DNA of 64,000 nt from Berberis thunbergii (GCA_003290165.1 QNQO01000197.1:372001-436000), one strand, 5' to 3'; shown: positions 11,126 through 22,966, numbered from the stretch's first letter. Numbers and translations: made by a program. Notes: a model not told the origin generated them from the sequence alone.

Positions 11126-11246
11126 TGTCGAGCTAAATAAGCTAGACATATTTAATTAACCAAGGTGTCTCGGAGATCTCCAACTTTGTAGTCAACCATG
11201 TAAAGTATCGAAGCCTTTATTTCAAATTTAATTAACACCTTGGTTT
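11126..11246. other. Deletion junction in gypsy copy 1
   Basis: Copy 1 leaves alignment with copy 2 here (about 50866 in copy 2) and rejoins at about 53067, so about 2.2 kb including integrase is absent. The junction carries an inverted pair, TTAACCAAGGTGTC (about 11155) and AATTAACACCTTGGTT (about 11229). Confidence 0.6.
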
Positions 11247-13960
11247 ACGGTGCATGCTTCTTCCGGTTGATTTTCCAGTATGGAGCTACCTTGCGTCATG
11301 ATGAGTGGATTGCCATTATCCTTTGTCGTTGAGGCCTTTTTAGCTAGCTCGTCTGTTCTTTTGTTTTCTGCTCGAGTACATTGTCGGATGGTGGCGTTTC
11401 GGAAGTCTTCTATTATTTCTGTGGTTTTCTGGTGTTAGGCTTTCATTCGAGCGTTTTTCACTTGGAACTCACCGCTTAGTTGATTAACCACCAGCCTGGA
11501 ATCCGTAAAGACGTTAATGTATTTTATTTCCAAGTGTTTTGCTAACTGTAGCTCTGCTATCACAACTTTGTACTCGGCTTCATTATTGGAGGCTTCAAAA
11601 TTGAATTTCATCGCATTTTCCAATGCGATGCCTTCCGACTTGTATAAAACTATTTCGACTCCGCTTCTTAATTCGTTAGATACCTCACAATGGAGGTTCC
11701 GTCCTTCAGGGACCGGTTCAGGCAGTTCTGTTTTGCTTTCCTTGTCCTCGAGTTGGTTGTTGCTTCTTGTGAACTCGATGATGAAATCTGCTAATCTTGA
11801 GATTTGATAGCAATTTTAGGGGCATAAATAATGGCAAACTTTTCGAGTTATATTGCCCATTTTACCATTCATTCTGATAAATCTGGCTTGTGTAATACTG
11901 ATCGAAGCGGTTGTTCGGTCATGACTGTGACAGGGTGTGCCTAGAAGTATGGTCGCAATTTCCTTGATGACATAATCAGAGCGAGCGCCAGTTTCACTAG
12001 GGCCGAATAGTTGATCTCTGCATCTGCGAGTGTTTTTCTGATGTAGTACACTAATTTTTGTACCATATTTTCTCATATTAGTGCTGAACTCACCGCGTGG
12101 TTAGACACAGACAAGTATAGATACAATGTTTCTCCTGTGTTTGACTTTGTTAGCAACTTCGTACTTTCCATGTATGTCTTAAGGTTTTGAAAGGCTCTTT
12201 CTCATTCGTCATTCCATTCGAATGTCTTGTTCCCCTTCAATATCTTGAAGAAAGGTAGACACTTATCTGATGACCTGGAAATGAATCTGTTTAGAGCTGC
12301 TATCATCCCGTTAAGACTTTGAACACCTTTGATGTTTGTCAACGACTTCGTGATGAAAAGTGTTTGTATTTGCTTTGGATCGGCTTCAATTCCTCGTTGG
12401 TTGACCATGTACCCGAGGAACTTCCTTGATTTCATTCAAAAGGTGCATTTCTCTGGGTTTAGCTTCATCTTGTACTTTCAAAGCTATGCAAAAGCCTGCT
12501 CGAGGTCTGCAACATGATATTTTCTGTGCGAGCTTTTGACGAGCATATCGTCGATGTAAACCACGATTGTTTTGCTGATTTGATATCTAAACATTCTGTT
12601 TACTAGACGTTGATACGTTGCTCCTGCATTCTTCAACCCGAACGATATTACTCGATAACAGTATGTCCTGTTTTTTGTTATGAAAAATGTGTTTTATTGG
12701 TTGGGGGGAGGGGGTACATTTGTATTTGGTTATACCTGGAGTACGCATCCATGAAACTTAGCATCTCGTGCTCGGCAGTTGCGTCCACTATTTGGTCTAT
12801 TTGTAGGAGTGGAAAGTTGTCATTGGGACAAACTTTATTTAAGTCGGTGTAATCCATACACACCCTCCATTTCCCGTTATTCTTATTTACCAACACCATG
12901 TTTGCCAGCCAATTCGGATAGTGAGTTTCCTTTATCATTTCTGCGCCGAGCAGTCAGTGCATTTATTGGTTTATCGTCTGGTTGCGCTCTGAGGCCACCG
13001 ATCTTCTCTTTTATTTAACCAGTTTATTTTCTTGATTCACTTGTAATTTGTGGAAATGATAGATGAATCTATTCCCACCATATCTTTCATTGTCCAGGCG
13101 AAAACATCTTGGTAATCTTTTAGCAGTTGGATCAGTTTCATGGTGAGTTCAGGTTAGATTTTTGTGTTGATCTGGACTGCCATTTTAGCTTCACTGTCTA
13201 AATGGACCTCGACTGTTTCTTCTTCTGGCTGCCCGGTGTTGGGTTGTTCACACGAACTGGTTGGAGCCATGTTGTTGTTTGGGGAATCCAAATTTGTTTC
13301 ATCAGATTGCTGCGACGACTCTTCCAGTCATTTCGATAATTGCTATTTGTGTGAAATCATTATAGCAGCAAAATGACATTCTCGGGCTGCTGGTTGGTCC
13401 CCTTTTATTCTTCCAATGTCGTTATCGATGTGGTACTATTGGTGCATTGTGGAGGATACTGCACCCATGTCGTGTATCCATGGTTTTTCGAGTAGCATGT
13501 TGTATGCAGCGGGAGTGTCCACGAAGAGAAAATATGTCATTAGTACTCACTGCTTATCTCATTATCTCGTTTTGATTGGTAATAGGATCATTCCCAATGG
13601 GTTACATTGTTTACCACTGAATCCTACCATAGACTAATCGCTTGGTGAGAGCATCTCTGTGGTGAACTGCATCATTCCGAAAGCTGTTAAGTATAATAGG
13701 TTTGTTGAGCTGCCGGTATCGATCAATACTATCTTGATTTCCCATTTTGCTATCATGACCGAAATTACTAAAGCATCATTGTGTGACAAATTAACTCCAT
13801 CAACATCCTTATTTGAGAAGGTTAGAGTCATTTGCATTGTTTTTATGCGCTGCGTGGATGATTCTTGAAATCTGATATTTGTGCGTAAGTCTCTGAAGAT
13901 GCATTTTCTGGATCGATTGGATTGCTCATTTTCTCCTCTTATGTCATGCAAGACGTAGAT
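11247..13960 (-). pseudogene. gypsy pol remnant: protease, reverse transcriptase, RNase H (copy 1)
   Basis: Minus-strand order from high to low coordinates. Aspartic protease (13951-13634) carries the active-site block VLIDTGSSTNLLY. Reverse transcriptase includes WRVCMDYTDLNKVCPND (within 12938-12678), VYIDDM encoded near 12541-12560, and FLGYMVNQRGIEADP with IKGVQSLNGMIAALNRFISR (12435-12202). RNase H has NEAEYKVVIAELQLAKHL and TDSRLVVNQLSGEF (11623-11435). Several frameshifts and stops separate the blocks, so no polyprotein can be made. A 5-10 bp G-rich run near 12703-12713 marks one disrupted site, also present in copy 2. Confidence 0.88.
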
Positions 13961-14633
13961 TGTTTCTTTTGCTTGTTTTTTTAAACGATTGCTTCATTCT
14001 TGAGTTTGGCGAATTCCTTGAGTCGTCCCTGTCTGATATGATGTTAGATCTTGCCTCTTAGACAGCGACAATCTTCAGTATCGTGGCCGTAGTCATTGTG
14101 GAATAGACAGTGTCTGCCCTTGTTATGCTTATCTGGATTTCCTCTCATCTTTGGCGGCTAGTTGACACCTTCTTCGCTCGCGATCACCTCGAGGATCTCA
14201 CTTTGACTTGCTGTTAAAGCAGAGAGTGTTCTTTTATATTTGGGCGTTCCCTGCTTGCATTTGGAGCTGTTCTTAACCTAATGTTTATTAAGCTGTGCGA
14301 TTCTTCTTGAAAGCCAATGCTTTGTAAGTTCTGGATGAGCCTATTTATCATTTCGATCACGCTTTTCATCTAAGCCATAAGCGTTTCCACCCGGGATCTG
14401 AGGTGATTTCCCATGACGTCAGAGACGTCTAAACTGTTACCTGCTAGAGTTTTCTGCCGGTAGGTATAATTGTCTCGATGGTTTTAGATCAATATTGGGC
14501 AGCATGTCATATCTGTAGACTGAAGATTTGTGGAGTACTCCATTGATCTTTTGTCAAGTTGTGTAAGCTTTGTCACTGAATCTTTTTTTCAGGAAAAAAT
14601 GAAACTTGTCGTTCCCCACGGACGACACCAAAC
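13961..14633 (-). pseudogene. gag remnant and primer-binding region of gypsy copy 1
   Basis: On the minus strand near 14135-14055 the reading HCLFHNDYGHDTEDCRCL resembles the cysteine/histidine-rich motif found near the end of plant gypsy gag. Upstream gag is too decayed to read. Directly inside the 5' LTR (about 14610-14633) the minus strand reads GTTTGGTGTCGTCCGTGGGG, like the TGGCGCCGTCTGTGGG primer-binding sites of Tat-lineage elements. The tRNA identity is not resolved from this decayed copy. Confidence 0.65.
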
Positions 14634-15201
14634 TGATCCGTCCAAAAATCGTCCTCCTTTGAGTTTGATATGCAAAACCACTGTTAGATTGTCAAAGACC
14701 ACCTTTTTGGTGGTTGAAGGCACTCCGATGCTTAAGTCAATAACTTTATTGGAAGAAGGAAGTAATTCTGGACAAAACTCAGTTAAAGTTGCATACCTTT
14801 GTCGACAATTTTCTTTACCTTTTATAATGGTCATAGTTAACTCTCTGCGTGACTTAAGCATGTGAGGGGCAATCGAATGAGATGTTTTTGTAATAGTTTC
14901 CTCCTTAATGGAGATGCGTTCGTAGAGGCGTTGGTCCCTCCATGGCTCTTTCTTGGTGCAACGTTCTTCTTCTAAATGAGAGAATGTGTGACAACCTTGG
15001 ATTTAGGCTTTGATTCGTCTGAGCCTGGACTTAAGTCCTGCTTACACTTTCTTAGAGGTGGGCCTATTCCGGGCCTCTATAATTATCTTCAATCATTTTG
15101 GGTTTTATGAGCTAATCCAATGGACAGGTGCTGTATTCTTGTGATGAGACTTCATGCCACATGCACGGTTGTGATAATCGGATCATTTTGATGTTTTATC
15201 A
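14634..15201 (-). repeat. 5' LTR of gypsy copy 1
   Basis: 568 bp. On the minus strand it starts TGATAAAACATCAAAATG and ends TTTGGACGGATCA, followed by the primer-binding region. It matches 8680-9242. Confidence 0.88.
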
Positions 15202-15206
15202 ATTTT

Positions 15207-15631
15207 CATAATAATAATTGTTTATATATGACCCACAAAATTTAAACGAACTCTATTTTTGTTTTTTCTTTTGGGCAAGGCCAAACATCAATTTTATTAA
15301 TGCAGAAAAAGGATGGTAAGAGAGATACTCATGCCGACACGCAACAATATCTCAAAGGTGAATAAAAGGATCAAGAAAAACATAAAATCGTTGAAGGAAA
15401 TTTTTGTTCCATGCAGCCCCTGAATGCCACGCAGTTTGAAAGTGTTTTCCCTAAACATTCTCTATGTTAATTTTATTCAAAAGAAAGAAAAAATCACAGT
15501 AAATTATAGAAAATAGAAAAAGAGAAGAGAAGTGAGGAGATGAGAAAAAATATGAACACTGGATTGAAGATTGCATTTATTTAGTATCGGATTTAACGCA
15601 TGGCTGTTGGAAGTGGGTTTTGGATGTAAGT
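15207..15631. other. AT-rich intergenic sequence
   Basis: No gene recognised. The minus frame at 15504-15779 is created by the foldback element to its right. Confidence 0.5.
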
Positions 15632-15640
15632 TTGAGTGAC

Positions 15641-15840
15641 GAGAAATTCTAAATGTCGAGGGAAAGGGCGAGGATTTCAGCGAGGGAAATGAGCTGGCGA
15701 GGTGAGAGCCGTTCATTTCCCTCGAGATCCGTGTGAAAAAGTCAACGCACGGATCTCGAGGAAAATGAACGGCTCTCACCTCGCCAGCTCATTTCCCTCG
15801 CTGAATTCCTCGCCCTTTCCCTCGACATTTAGAATCTCTC
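15641..15840. mobile_element. Foldback MITE with 9-bp target duplication (Mutator-like)
   Basis: A 200-bp near-perfect hairpin with stems of about 90 bp (GAGAAATTCTAAATGTCGAG pairing with CTCGACATTTAGAATCTCTC) around a loop near GTGTGAAAAAGTCAACGCAC. It is flanked by exact direct repeats TTGAGTGAC at 15632-15640 and 15841-15849. A 9-bp duplication with G-rich ends is the signature of the Mutator superfamily. The stem holds CCTCGAGATCC, the core shared with two other foldbacks here. The high arm identity implies a recent or gene-converted copy. Confidence 0.9.
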
Positions 15841-15963
15841 TTGAGTGACATAGTTATCTCAAGAAATGTTTAAACTATTGGATATTGAAGATATTTTAAG
15901 TTCTAAAAAAGATATTATTTGTTGAGTAGTAGGATACATACCAATATATTCTAAAAAGAGTAA

Positions 15964-16654
15964 GAGGGTGTTTGTTTTTGCTTCATAATAGAGTAAGAAG
16001 TCTTAATAAGGAGTTGACCATCTTGTTTAGAGTGTTTATTTTTAGTTCTGATTACAAGTTCAACTTCTTATTGGTGTAATTGGGAGGTGTTAATCACTTA
16101 GCATCGAGTGCTGACTCAAAAATTATTCTAATAGTAACCTTAAAATAATTTTGTAATGACAATTGCTGCCCTCATCTTTTAAAAAACAAGTAGGACTAAA
16201 TTTTAACAACAAACATTCATTCTATTCACCAATCATTGTTGTTCTACCTACGTTCACAAGGATTCTTTAACGGTAAAAAAAACTTATCGCTTCCATCTTT
16301 GTGTGTGTTTTCTCTGTATTTTCCAAGTTTTTTCTTCATTTGTCCAAGTCTCACTCTCATGTATATTTTCAAAATTTCATTATGTAGCATGTAGTTTTGA
16401 CAACTTTGACAAATTGATCACCACCGTATAATATTGGATTTTCAACCAACATCTCTCCATTCTGTGTCTCCTCAGTAAGGTAAAATTGTCAAACAATTTT
16501 CATTCAACACCTAAAAACAAACACATTTTAATTTTACAACTTCTAATCAACAGCCTATTCAAAAGCAAAAAAAACACTTCATTCAGAAGCTCGTTCAGAA
16601 CTTCTAACTCCAGTTAGAAGTTAGCTTCTAAGCACTTTAAAAAAAAACGCCACC
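15964..16654. mobile_element. PIF/Harbinger-like non-autonomous element
   Basis: 691 bp between TAA direct repeats (15961-15963 and 16655-16657). The ends GAGGGTGTTTGTTTTTG and, in reverse complement, GGTGGCGTTTTTTTTT resemble Tourist-type termini. A 3-bp TAA duplication can occur by chance, so the call rests on end plus duplication together. No coding sequence inside. Confidence 0.6.
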
Positions 16655-16659
16655 TAAGT

Positions 16660-18029
16660 CTAAAGAGCCGAGTTTGAGAGTCATTTTTGGGTAAAGTTTT
16701 GATTTGTTACTCCTTTATTTAAAACACAACCACAAACACCATCTATAGAAGGGGTAGAAGTGTAAAAAATTAAAACTTGGCTTCCTAGAGTTATTGATCT
16801 AAAAAAACAAAGATATATCGCCAACGTATATCCATAGACATTTTGTACTAGGCTCTGAAATGCTAGCATTGATAAATGTTTTTAGGACTATTCTTATTGT
16901 AAAATTAGCTGAAATTCACGCCATGGTTCGTAACCAAAACCAATGCTTATAGTAAAGCTAGCTGAAATTCAAGCATTGGTTCGTAACCAAAACCAAAAAT
17001 TTCAGCAGAATTGAGTAAAGCATTTTCACCCTTAGCAAACCACATTTAATTAGGTTATAAATAGTGCAACATTTTACAAACAAAATCATATAATAAAAAT
17101 AACATTTCCACAAAAATATATAAATAAAAGCAAAACATCTCCTATTCAACTTTTATATAAACACTAATTTTACTCTGGATCAAGGATTGTAGTTTTGTTT
17201 TTCGAGGTAATTTCAGTAAGTTGATTTTAAGAAGTATTTCGTACAAATATTCATTGTGTATAAAAAAATATAAAAATTTCAGTTGTAATTTTGAATTTAG
17301 CAATATGATTAAAGCATTTTCAACTCTTACATACTATTTAAAGAGTCCTAAAAGACTCATAATATCATACAAACTAGATATTGCAAAAGAATATGTTAAA
17401 TAATAGAACTCTACCTATGTTACAAAATAGGAAAATATTACAGAATATGATATGTTAGGAATGTCAGAATAGAATAGAAGTCTTAGATTTCCTATCTCCA
17501 CAAGGTTAGGTCAGAGTTAGCTTTATAAGCTTGTATTATATTCAATGATAGACAAAACAATATAATAATATTTCAATACAATTCTCTACATATAATCACT
17601 TATAACAAAATTTTAATACTATTGTAATGGGTTAAAATGTATGAAAATTGAGATTAGCCTAATGAAAAAAATAAATATTACGAATTTTGAAAGAAATGGT
17701 AACTCGAAAAAAGAAATATTTTATAAAATTTCCATATTTTAATACTATATTTTGGATAAATTTTCAAGCTACATTTTAATTCGAAGCATCACTTTCATGT
17801 GCATACTTGTGATAAGAACCTGCTAAACCCATTTAAAATTTGTGACATTCCAGATTTTGCCTACAACAAAAAATGATGAAAAAGGGGTAAATTTTAAATT
17901 CCTTTGTGGTCACAACATATTATAAGGTGCCAAGCATTTCTAAGGAAATACTCTTCCAACATTTTTTAAAATTTCAAACCTATGTTAGGTGGCCCAAGTA
18001 ATCATGTTGGTTGAGCAATTGTGTTTTCA
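16660..18029. other. AT-rich intergenic sequence
   Basis: No gene. A short direct duplication around AGCTGAAATTCA...TTGGTTCGTAACCAAAACCA occurs at about 16908-16946 and 16959-17003. Confidence 0.5.
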
Positions 18030-18330
18030 TTAATGTTAGGGTTAATTGCACTTTCCCCCCTAAAACATATAGCCAGTTCAACTTTGCCCCTAATTATTTC
18101 CCCCTCAAACTACAAGCCAACGTGCATTGACTGTTAAACACCTCACGTGCCACCATTGTTCCTATTTTGCATGACGAAAATCCCCTTTCACGTGCTTATC
18201 ATGCCTGATGTGATAGCATGTCATTCTCATCACATTATGCATGCTATCATCATCATCATCATTTCTCATCTCTCTCTACTCTCTACTATACACTCTCACC
18301 ACCTTAGAGACACCAAAACAAAACACATCC

Positions 18331-18815
18331 ATGGCTAAAAATTTGTTTTGTTCCAAAATTACCCCTATTACCCTCTCATATTTCCTCATCCTCATTTCCT
18401 CCTCCTTCGCCATTTACATCATCACTTTCCTCTCATCATACCCTAACTTCTCCGACTTCACCTCCCTTTTCACCTTCTCCTCCGTCGCCTCAGAACCCTC
18501 CCAATGCTCCTCCCATACTCTCCTCGTCGTCCCCAACACTTTCCTTCACTCCTCCTCCCCCGACACTGATCTCACTCACCCTTCTTCTCTTACTTCCATT
18601 GCTGACGTCCTCTGGTATCATGTCATCCTCCAGTACTTCTCCTGATCTGACCTCCACCAAATCCCCGCCTTCGACAAACTAGTAACCACTCTCTACCAAA
18701 CCACTGGCCGCGCCATTGACAATCTTGGCATCAACATTACTCGCTACCCCATTGATGGAACCATCTCAATTCGATCCCTAGTAGCTTACTCTGCCTTTTC
18801 AAATGTCACAATCCT
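18331..18815 (+). pseudogene. Fasciclin-like arabinogalactan protein fragment (captured)
   Basis: From ATG 18331 the frame reads a basic start, a hydrophobic segment (about residues 10-34, signal or membrane anchor) and a fasciclin-1 type block: SIADVLWYHVILQYFS, a stop, then SDLHQIPAFDKLVTTLYQTT, INITRYPIDGTISIRS and VAYSAFSNVTILL. FLA proteins are secreted, GPI-anchored or wall-associated adhesion proteins. The TGA at 18643-18645 falls where a tryptophan codon is expected. Similarity ends at about 18815, so only part of one fasciclin domain was captured. It resembles FLA20/21-type members of the family. Not a functional gene. Confidence 0.8.
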
Positions 18816-19608
18816 CTTGAGTGAGAGGAGCACAGTGAGTGGCGCGCGAAGCTAGCCGCTGATGCAAGTCACTAGATCTTCGTCGTCGTCAGCTTCGCTG
18901 ATGAGCACTTGTGGATCTGGAAAATAGCGCTTAAAGAGGAAGAAGGTCAGCACGCCTTACATCATGCACCGAGCCGAAGCCATATCGAAGTTGCTCATGA
19001 CAAAGGAGATCGATCACTTATGTGTGAGTTAAGCTATCAGAGGTGGAAGAAGAAGAAAAATGAACAGAAGAGAGAAAAGAAAGTTACAATCTTTAAGTTT
19101 TAGTAGATGGGCAAATATAATCTTTTCAAAACCAATCTTAATCTCAAAATCAACCCAAGATTTCGATCATTTCAGAGACAACGAGCGCTCTACTCTGCTT
19201 TGCAGAGCCACCAATCCTCAGAGTCAGACAACGTTCGAAGAAGTTCTCCTACTGTGCCAAGATCGGCCTGAAGAGGAAACCTTTTTGAGTCTCATTGGAG
19301 GATAAACAATGATAGTTAACTCTCCTTCAAATCAAGTTTATCTTGTCTTTCTCAGGTTTCTTTGTTTTCTTGCAATACCATTCAATGGGTTGATAAATTT
19401 CAAGAATCGATTAAATGTTTCACGTTTTCTTTCTAACATCGAATCATGTTTCAAATTTGTGACATCTTTTGGTCTCTCCAACACCCCCATGTTTGGCCCT
19501 TTCAAGTAATTTCTTTGATCAACGAACCCCTTTTGTGACTTTTGGGTTTTTGCATTCTAATTGTTTGATGAAATTGAATGGTTTTTTTTTATGATGTTGT
19601 TGTTGTAG
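18816..19608 (+). other. Unassigned Pack-MULE interior, exon-like pieces
   Basis: Two stretches (about 18870-19100 and 19150-19305) look like coding sequence but match nothing I recognise. They may derive from a third captured gene or be filler between the FLA and VPS15 pieces. Several frames are open over short distances only. Confidence 0.35.
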
Positions 19609-20071
19609 TATTGGCTTGAGACGGACAACACTACGTACCTACTAGGGTAGTACTTCTTCAATAACCTTCATGATCGATTGAGTACTCGCCCCTTTCTCAA
19701 TGTTGTCGAGAAGAAGTGGTTGGCTTTTCAGGTACCCTTTTGTGAAAAGTTGCGTTTTTTGATGTTTTGGGATGAAATTGTGGTTACCCATTTGTTTTTG
19801 TTGTTTTGTAGTTACTCTATGCCGTGAAGCAAAACCATGAGAATGGAGTTTGTGATGGTGAGTTCTTTTGTTGAAAATTCTTAATGTTGTTTTGGATTTG
19901 AGAAAAAGTTTAGCTTGATAAGTTGTTGTTGCGGTTGGTGTAGGTGATATTAAATGCGAGAATGTATTGGTTACATCTTGGGATTGGCTTGACCTTGCTG
20001 ATTTTGCATCGTTTAAGCCAACTTGTATACCTCGTGATGACCCATCATTTAAGCCATATTGGTTGCGCTTC
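19609..20071 (+). pseudogene. VPS15: VPS15 (PI3K regulatory subunit) fragment, three exons, captured
   Basis: Three exons with GT-AG introns: 19609-19731 (LETDNTTYLL, a stop, then [20 protein letters not shown] and KKWLAFQ), 19812-19859 ([15 protein letters not shown]) and from 19944 ([30 protein letters not shown]). This is the kinase-like N-terminal part of the VPS15 / phosphoinositide-3-kinase regulatory subunit 4 family, which anchors the class III PI3-kinase VPS34 on endosomes; the HGDIK catalytic-loop region is recognisable as DGDIKCEN. A TAG at 19642-19644 interrupts exon 1, and the frame ends after [10 protein letters not shown], where the family would continue into the activation segment. 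Only a small part of the gene was captured and it cannot encode the protein. Confidence 0.85.
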
Positions 20072-21020
20072 AGAGATTAGGATTCGACAGGTTCTCGGTG
20101 ACCTTCTCTCAGAGTCCAATGGTTCCCATCTTTCTTCTTCTTCTTTATTTTCACAAGAAGATTTTTCCACCGCTCTCCCTTGCCTCGCTAATCACTTTCT
20201 TTTCCTTGACAGTTTGAATCTGTCAGAATGGTATTGAATGCTTGTAAATTCAGGTTGGTTTTGTGCAAGGATGCCAGACTTACTGACGCTTGTAAATTTA
20301 GGTTTTCCAAGGATGTTGCGTCAGGTTATTTATTGATGCTTGAAAGTGACATTGTTAGGTCAGGTTTTGAATTGCAAGGTTGTTGAAGTCATTTGAATTG
20401 CATTGTCTTATATATCAGGTTTTTGCAAAGATGTTAAGGCATTTGATTAAAATATGCTATTAACATCCAATGAACATCAAATGAATTTACATTGTGCTTT
20501 AACATCCAATGTACATGTATTCCTTCTAAATCTTGCCTATTTCAAACCTTCTATTCACTTGTTTGATTGTGCTTGTGCACCATGAGATCTGCAAGAAAAT
20601 CAATTAAGTGTTGTTAATTAGCAGTAATTTAACCCCTTAAAATATATTACTGATAGGGACTTAACCCCTTTATAAATTTGAATGTGACTTTGCCCCCTAC
20701 AACAAAACTGACCTAACAGATGATGAAGATGAGCTGCAACTCAAGCTTGCCATTAAAACTTGACAAGTTTTCCACTTATTGATGCTTGAATATTTAATCT
20801 ACAGTGAAATAACATGTAGATGTAGTAGTATAAGCAGATGTGAGAGTTCTTGGTGGTGAAGGATGAGTTGGCGGATTATCCCAACGTCTTAGTGGAAGTT
20901 TGAATCTCAGTCTTCGATTTTAATTGCATCAACTTTGAACCTCAACCTTTAGATCATTAAAGGGTATTTTGGGAATTAAAATATGACATTTTTGAATCTA
21001 GAGGGGGAAAGTGCAATATG
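20072..21020 (+). other. Pack-MULE 3' interior
   Basis: An open stretch at about 20075-20237 gives QVLGDLLSESNGSHLSSSSL and more, unrecognised. Beyond it lie AT-rich sequence and the subterminal part of the element. Confidence 0.35.
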
Positions 21021-21125
21021 AATGTTAATTGGGGGCAAAGATGAATTGGCTATATATTTTAGGGGGGAAAGTGCAATTAACCCTTAATGTTAATAGAGAC
21101 TTTCCTAGGTCCTTTATTATTTAAA

Positions 21126-21618
21126 TGATTATCTCACATTTGGCCTTCATTGATTTATGGCTATTTCTATTTGGCCCTCGTTAGTTTGTGTATCCTAGTC
21201 TAACACCTATGACCAATAACCAACTCCATCAAATTATTTTAAAAAGACCAACTTACCCTCCATGTGTTTTGCACATGTTTTACTAAAGTCACATCAATCA
21301 TGTTGTTTGATGATTATGTTTGATCCAACGACTAGAAAAATAGAATTTAAATCTATTTTTTATTTCAATTTTTTAACAAAGAAGATGAGTGCCAATTAAA
21401 AATTATATACAAACGAATGGGAGGCAATAAAAATATATACAAACTCTAGTGATTTTAGTAAAAACATGTAGGGTTAGTTGATCTTTTGAAAAAATATATG
21501 GTGTTTGTTAGTCAAGTAATTGAACACACAGACATGGGGGTGTTAGACTAGGATACAAAACTAATGAGGTCAAATAGGGATAGCTATAAACTAATTGGGG
21601 CTAAATCGAAAATAACCC
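21126..21618. mobile_element. Mutator-like MITE
   Basis: 493 bp with inverted ends of about 90 bp (the GTATCCTAGTCTAACACC block at 21190 pairs with GGTGTTAGACTAGGATAC at 21538) and exact 9-bp direct repeats TTATTTAAA at 21117-21125 and 21619-21627. No coding sequence. It lies 25 bp beyond the right target duplication of the Pack-MULE. Confidence 0.85.
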
Positions 21619-21627
21619 TTATTTAAA

Positions 21628-22226
21628 ACGACAAAAAAATGTTGGTAATATGAACAAGAGAACTGCTATGCATACCCAACTGTTTAACTCGATGCTCTAA
21701 TATCTTAAATTCTTAATTTAGGTTTTAAAAAACGCTTAGTGTACTGATCCATATTATGGTGACTCTCAAACAAAACTAGTTAATAACAGTTTTTTGTACA
21801 AATGGTTTTTTTAAATGCTTGTTTTTCGAATATGACATTAGTTTTATCAACTTCTTTATGGTTGACGAACATTGTATATTCATATGATAGTATATTGACG
21901 AACAAATAGTCAAATATATTTGCAATTGTTGTTTATTCAATGTACCATATTTTTAAGGTTCGAGACCCTTTTAAAAATCCATTTGCTCTTTAAAAAAAGT
22001 AATAACAAAAAAGATATACCATAGTGTTTATTATCTAGTATAGAACTTGTGACGAACGTTAATGAATGTGTAAGAAGATTCGAAAGTTAATGAATGTGTG
22101 ACTGGATTTTAGTTTTATATAGTAGTCATTATTCTTTCTTTTCTAGATCTAATTAACATTTTTTTACTATCAAATTGTATTTATCAATAAAAAAAATTGT
22201 AAGTCGGTGTTACATATTTTAGGTTG
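21628..22226. other. AT-rich intergenic sequence
   Basis: Nothing recognised. It ends in TTG (22224-22226), the left target duplication of the CACTA element. Confidence 0.5.
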
Positions 22227-22244
22227 CACTACACCAAAAACCCC

Positions 22245-22830
22245 CATTAGCAACGGTTCTATACCATGGGCGTAAGCCATTGCCACAGCTAAGAGCCGTG
22301 GACTACAGAGGCGTCGCGAAATCCTTTGTAATGGCTATAAACCGTTGCTAAACATTGTAGCAACGGTTTTATGCTTGAATGGGGGACGTGATTTTCAGCA
22401 ATTAGCAACGGTTATAAACCGTTGCAATAATAATAGTAACGGTTTTTAGCCGTGGCAACAATAGCAACGGTTTTAAGCCGAGACAAGGTGTAGATATTAG
22501 CAACGGTTATAAACCGTGTCTAACAAGATAGCAACGGTTTCTAGCCGTGGCAAAAATAGCCATGATTTTAAGCCGTGACAAAGTGTAGATATTAGCAACG
22601 GTTATAAACCGTGTCTAATAGTAGCAACGGTTTTTAGCCGTGGCTAACCATGGCCACGGTTATAAACCGTGGCTAAACAGTGTGAAGTAAACCGTGGCAA
22701 ACGTTATAGCAACGGTTTTAAGCCGTGGCTAACCATGGCCACGGTTTTAAGCCGTAGCAACTTATGAATAATGCCCACGGTTTCTAGCCGTGGCAAGCTG
22801 GAACCACAGTTTTAAGCTGTTGGCAATTAA
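22245..22830. repeat. CACTA left subterminal repeats
   Basis: More than a dozen copies, in both orientations, of a motif based on AGCAACGGTTTTAAGCCGTGGC and TAGCCACGGTTATAAACCG. In En/Spm elements the subterminal repeats are TNPA-type protein binding sites; that role here is by analogy. The motif is an imperfect palindrome (ACGGTT...AACCGT). Confidence 0.88.
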
Positions 22831-22886
22831 AACAAAATTCAAAAATAAAATAAAATCTGTTTTGCAAGTTAATATAATCGAAAAAA

Positions 22887-22892
<6 letters not shown>

Positions 22893-22957
<65 letters not shown>
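22893..22957. repeat. (TA)n microsatellite
   Basis: About 65 bp of uninterrupted AT dinucleotide just inside the left subterminal repeats. Confidence 0.95.

Positions 22958-22966
<9 letters not shown>

Larger units (their letters stand above)
8680..15201 (-). mobile_element. Ty3/gypsy retrotransposon, copy 1, integrase deleted
   Basis: Complete in outline: LTRs at 8680-9242 and 14634-15201, flanked by ATTTT at 8675-8679 and 15202-15206, a 5-bp target duplication. Coding order read on the minus strand is gag remnant, protease, reverse transcriptase, RNase H; all are interrupted. Integrase is missing. A long ORF on the opposite strand sits between pol and the 3' LTR, as in Tat-lineage elements. 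A second copy at 49012-56600 keeps integrase but has lost its ends. The copy is dead, and its two LTRs differ at many positions, so the insertion is old. Confidence 0.9.
18039..21083 (+). mobile_element. Pack-MULE with host gene fragments
   Basis: Termini are inverted copies of about 60 bp (GGGTTAATTGCACTTTCCCC ... and its reverse complement ending GTGCAATTAACCC), flanked by exact 9-bp direct repeats TTAATGTTA at 18030-18038 and 21084-21092. Length is 3,045 bp. There is no MuDR-type transposase. Inside are fragments of a fasciclin-like arabinogalactan gene (18331-18815) and a VPS15 gene with introns (19609-20071), plus unassigned exon-like pieces. The presence of introns shows that genomic DNA, not cDNA, was captured. 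Confidence 0.92.

Noticed and set aside
22245..22830. CRISPR-like array
   Set aside because: Units occur in both orientations with irregular spacing and are CACTA subterminal repeats in a plant genome.
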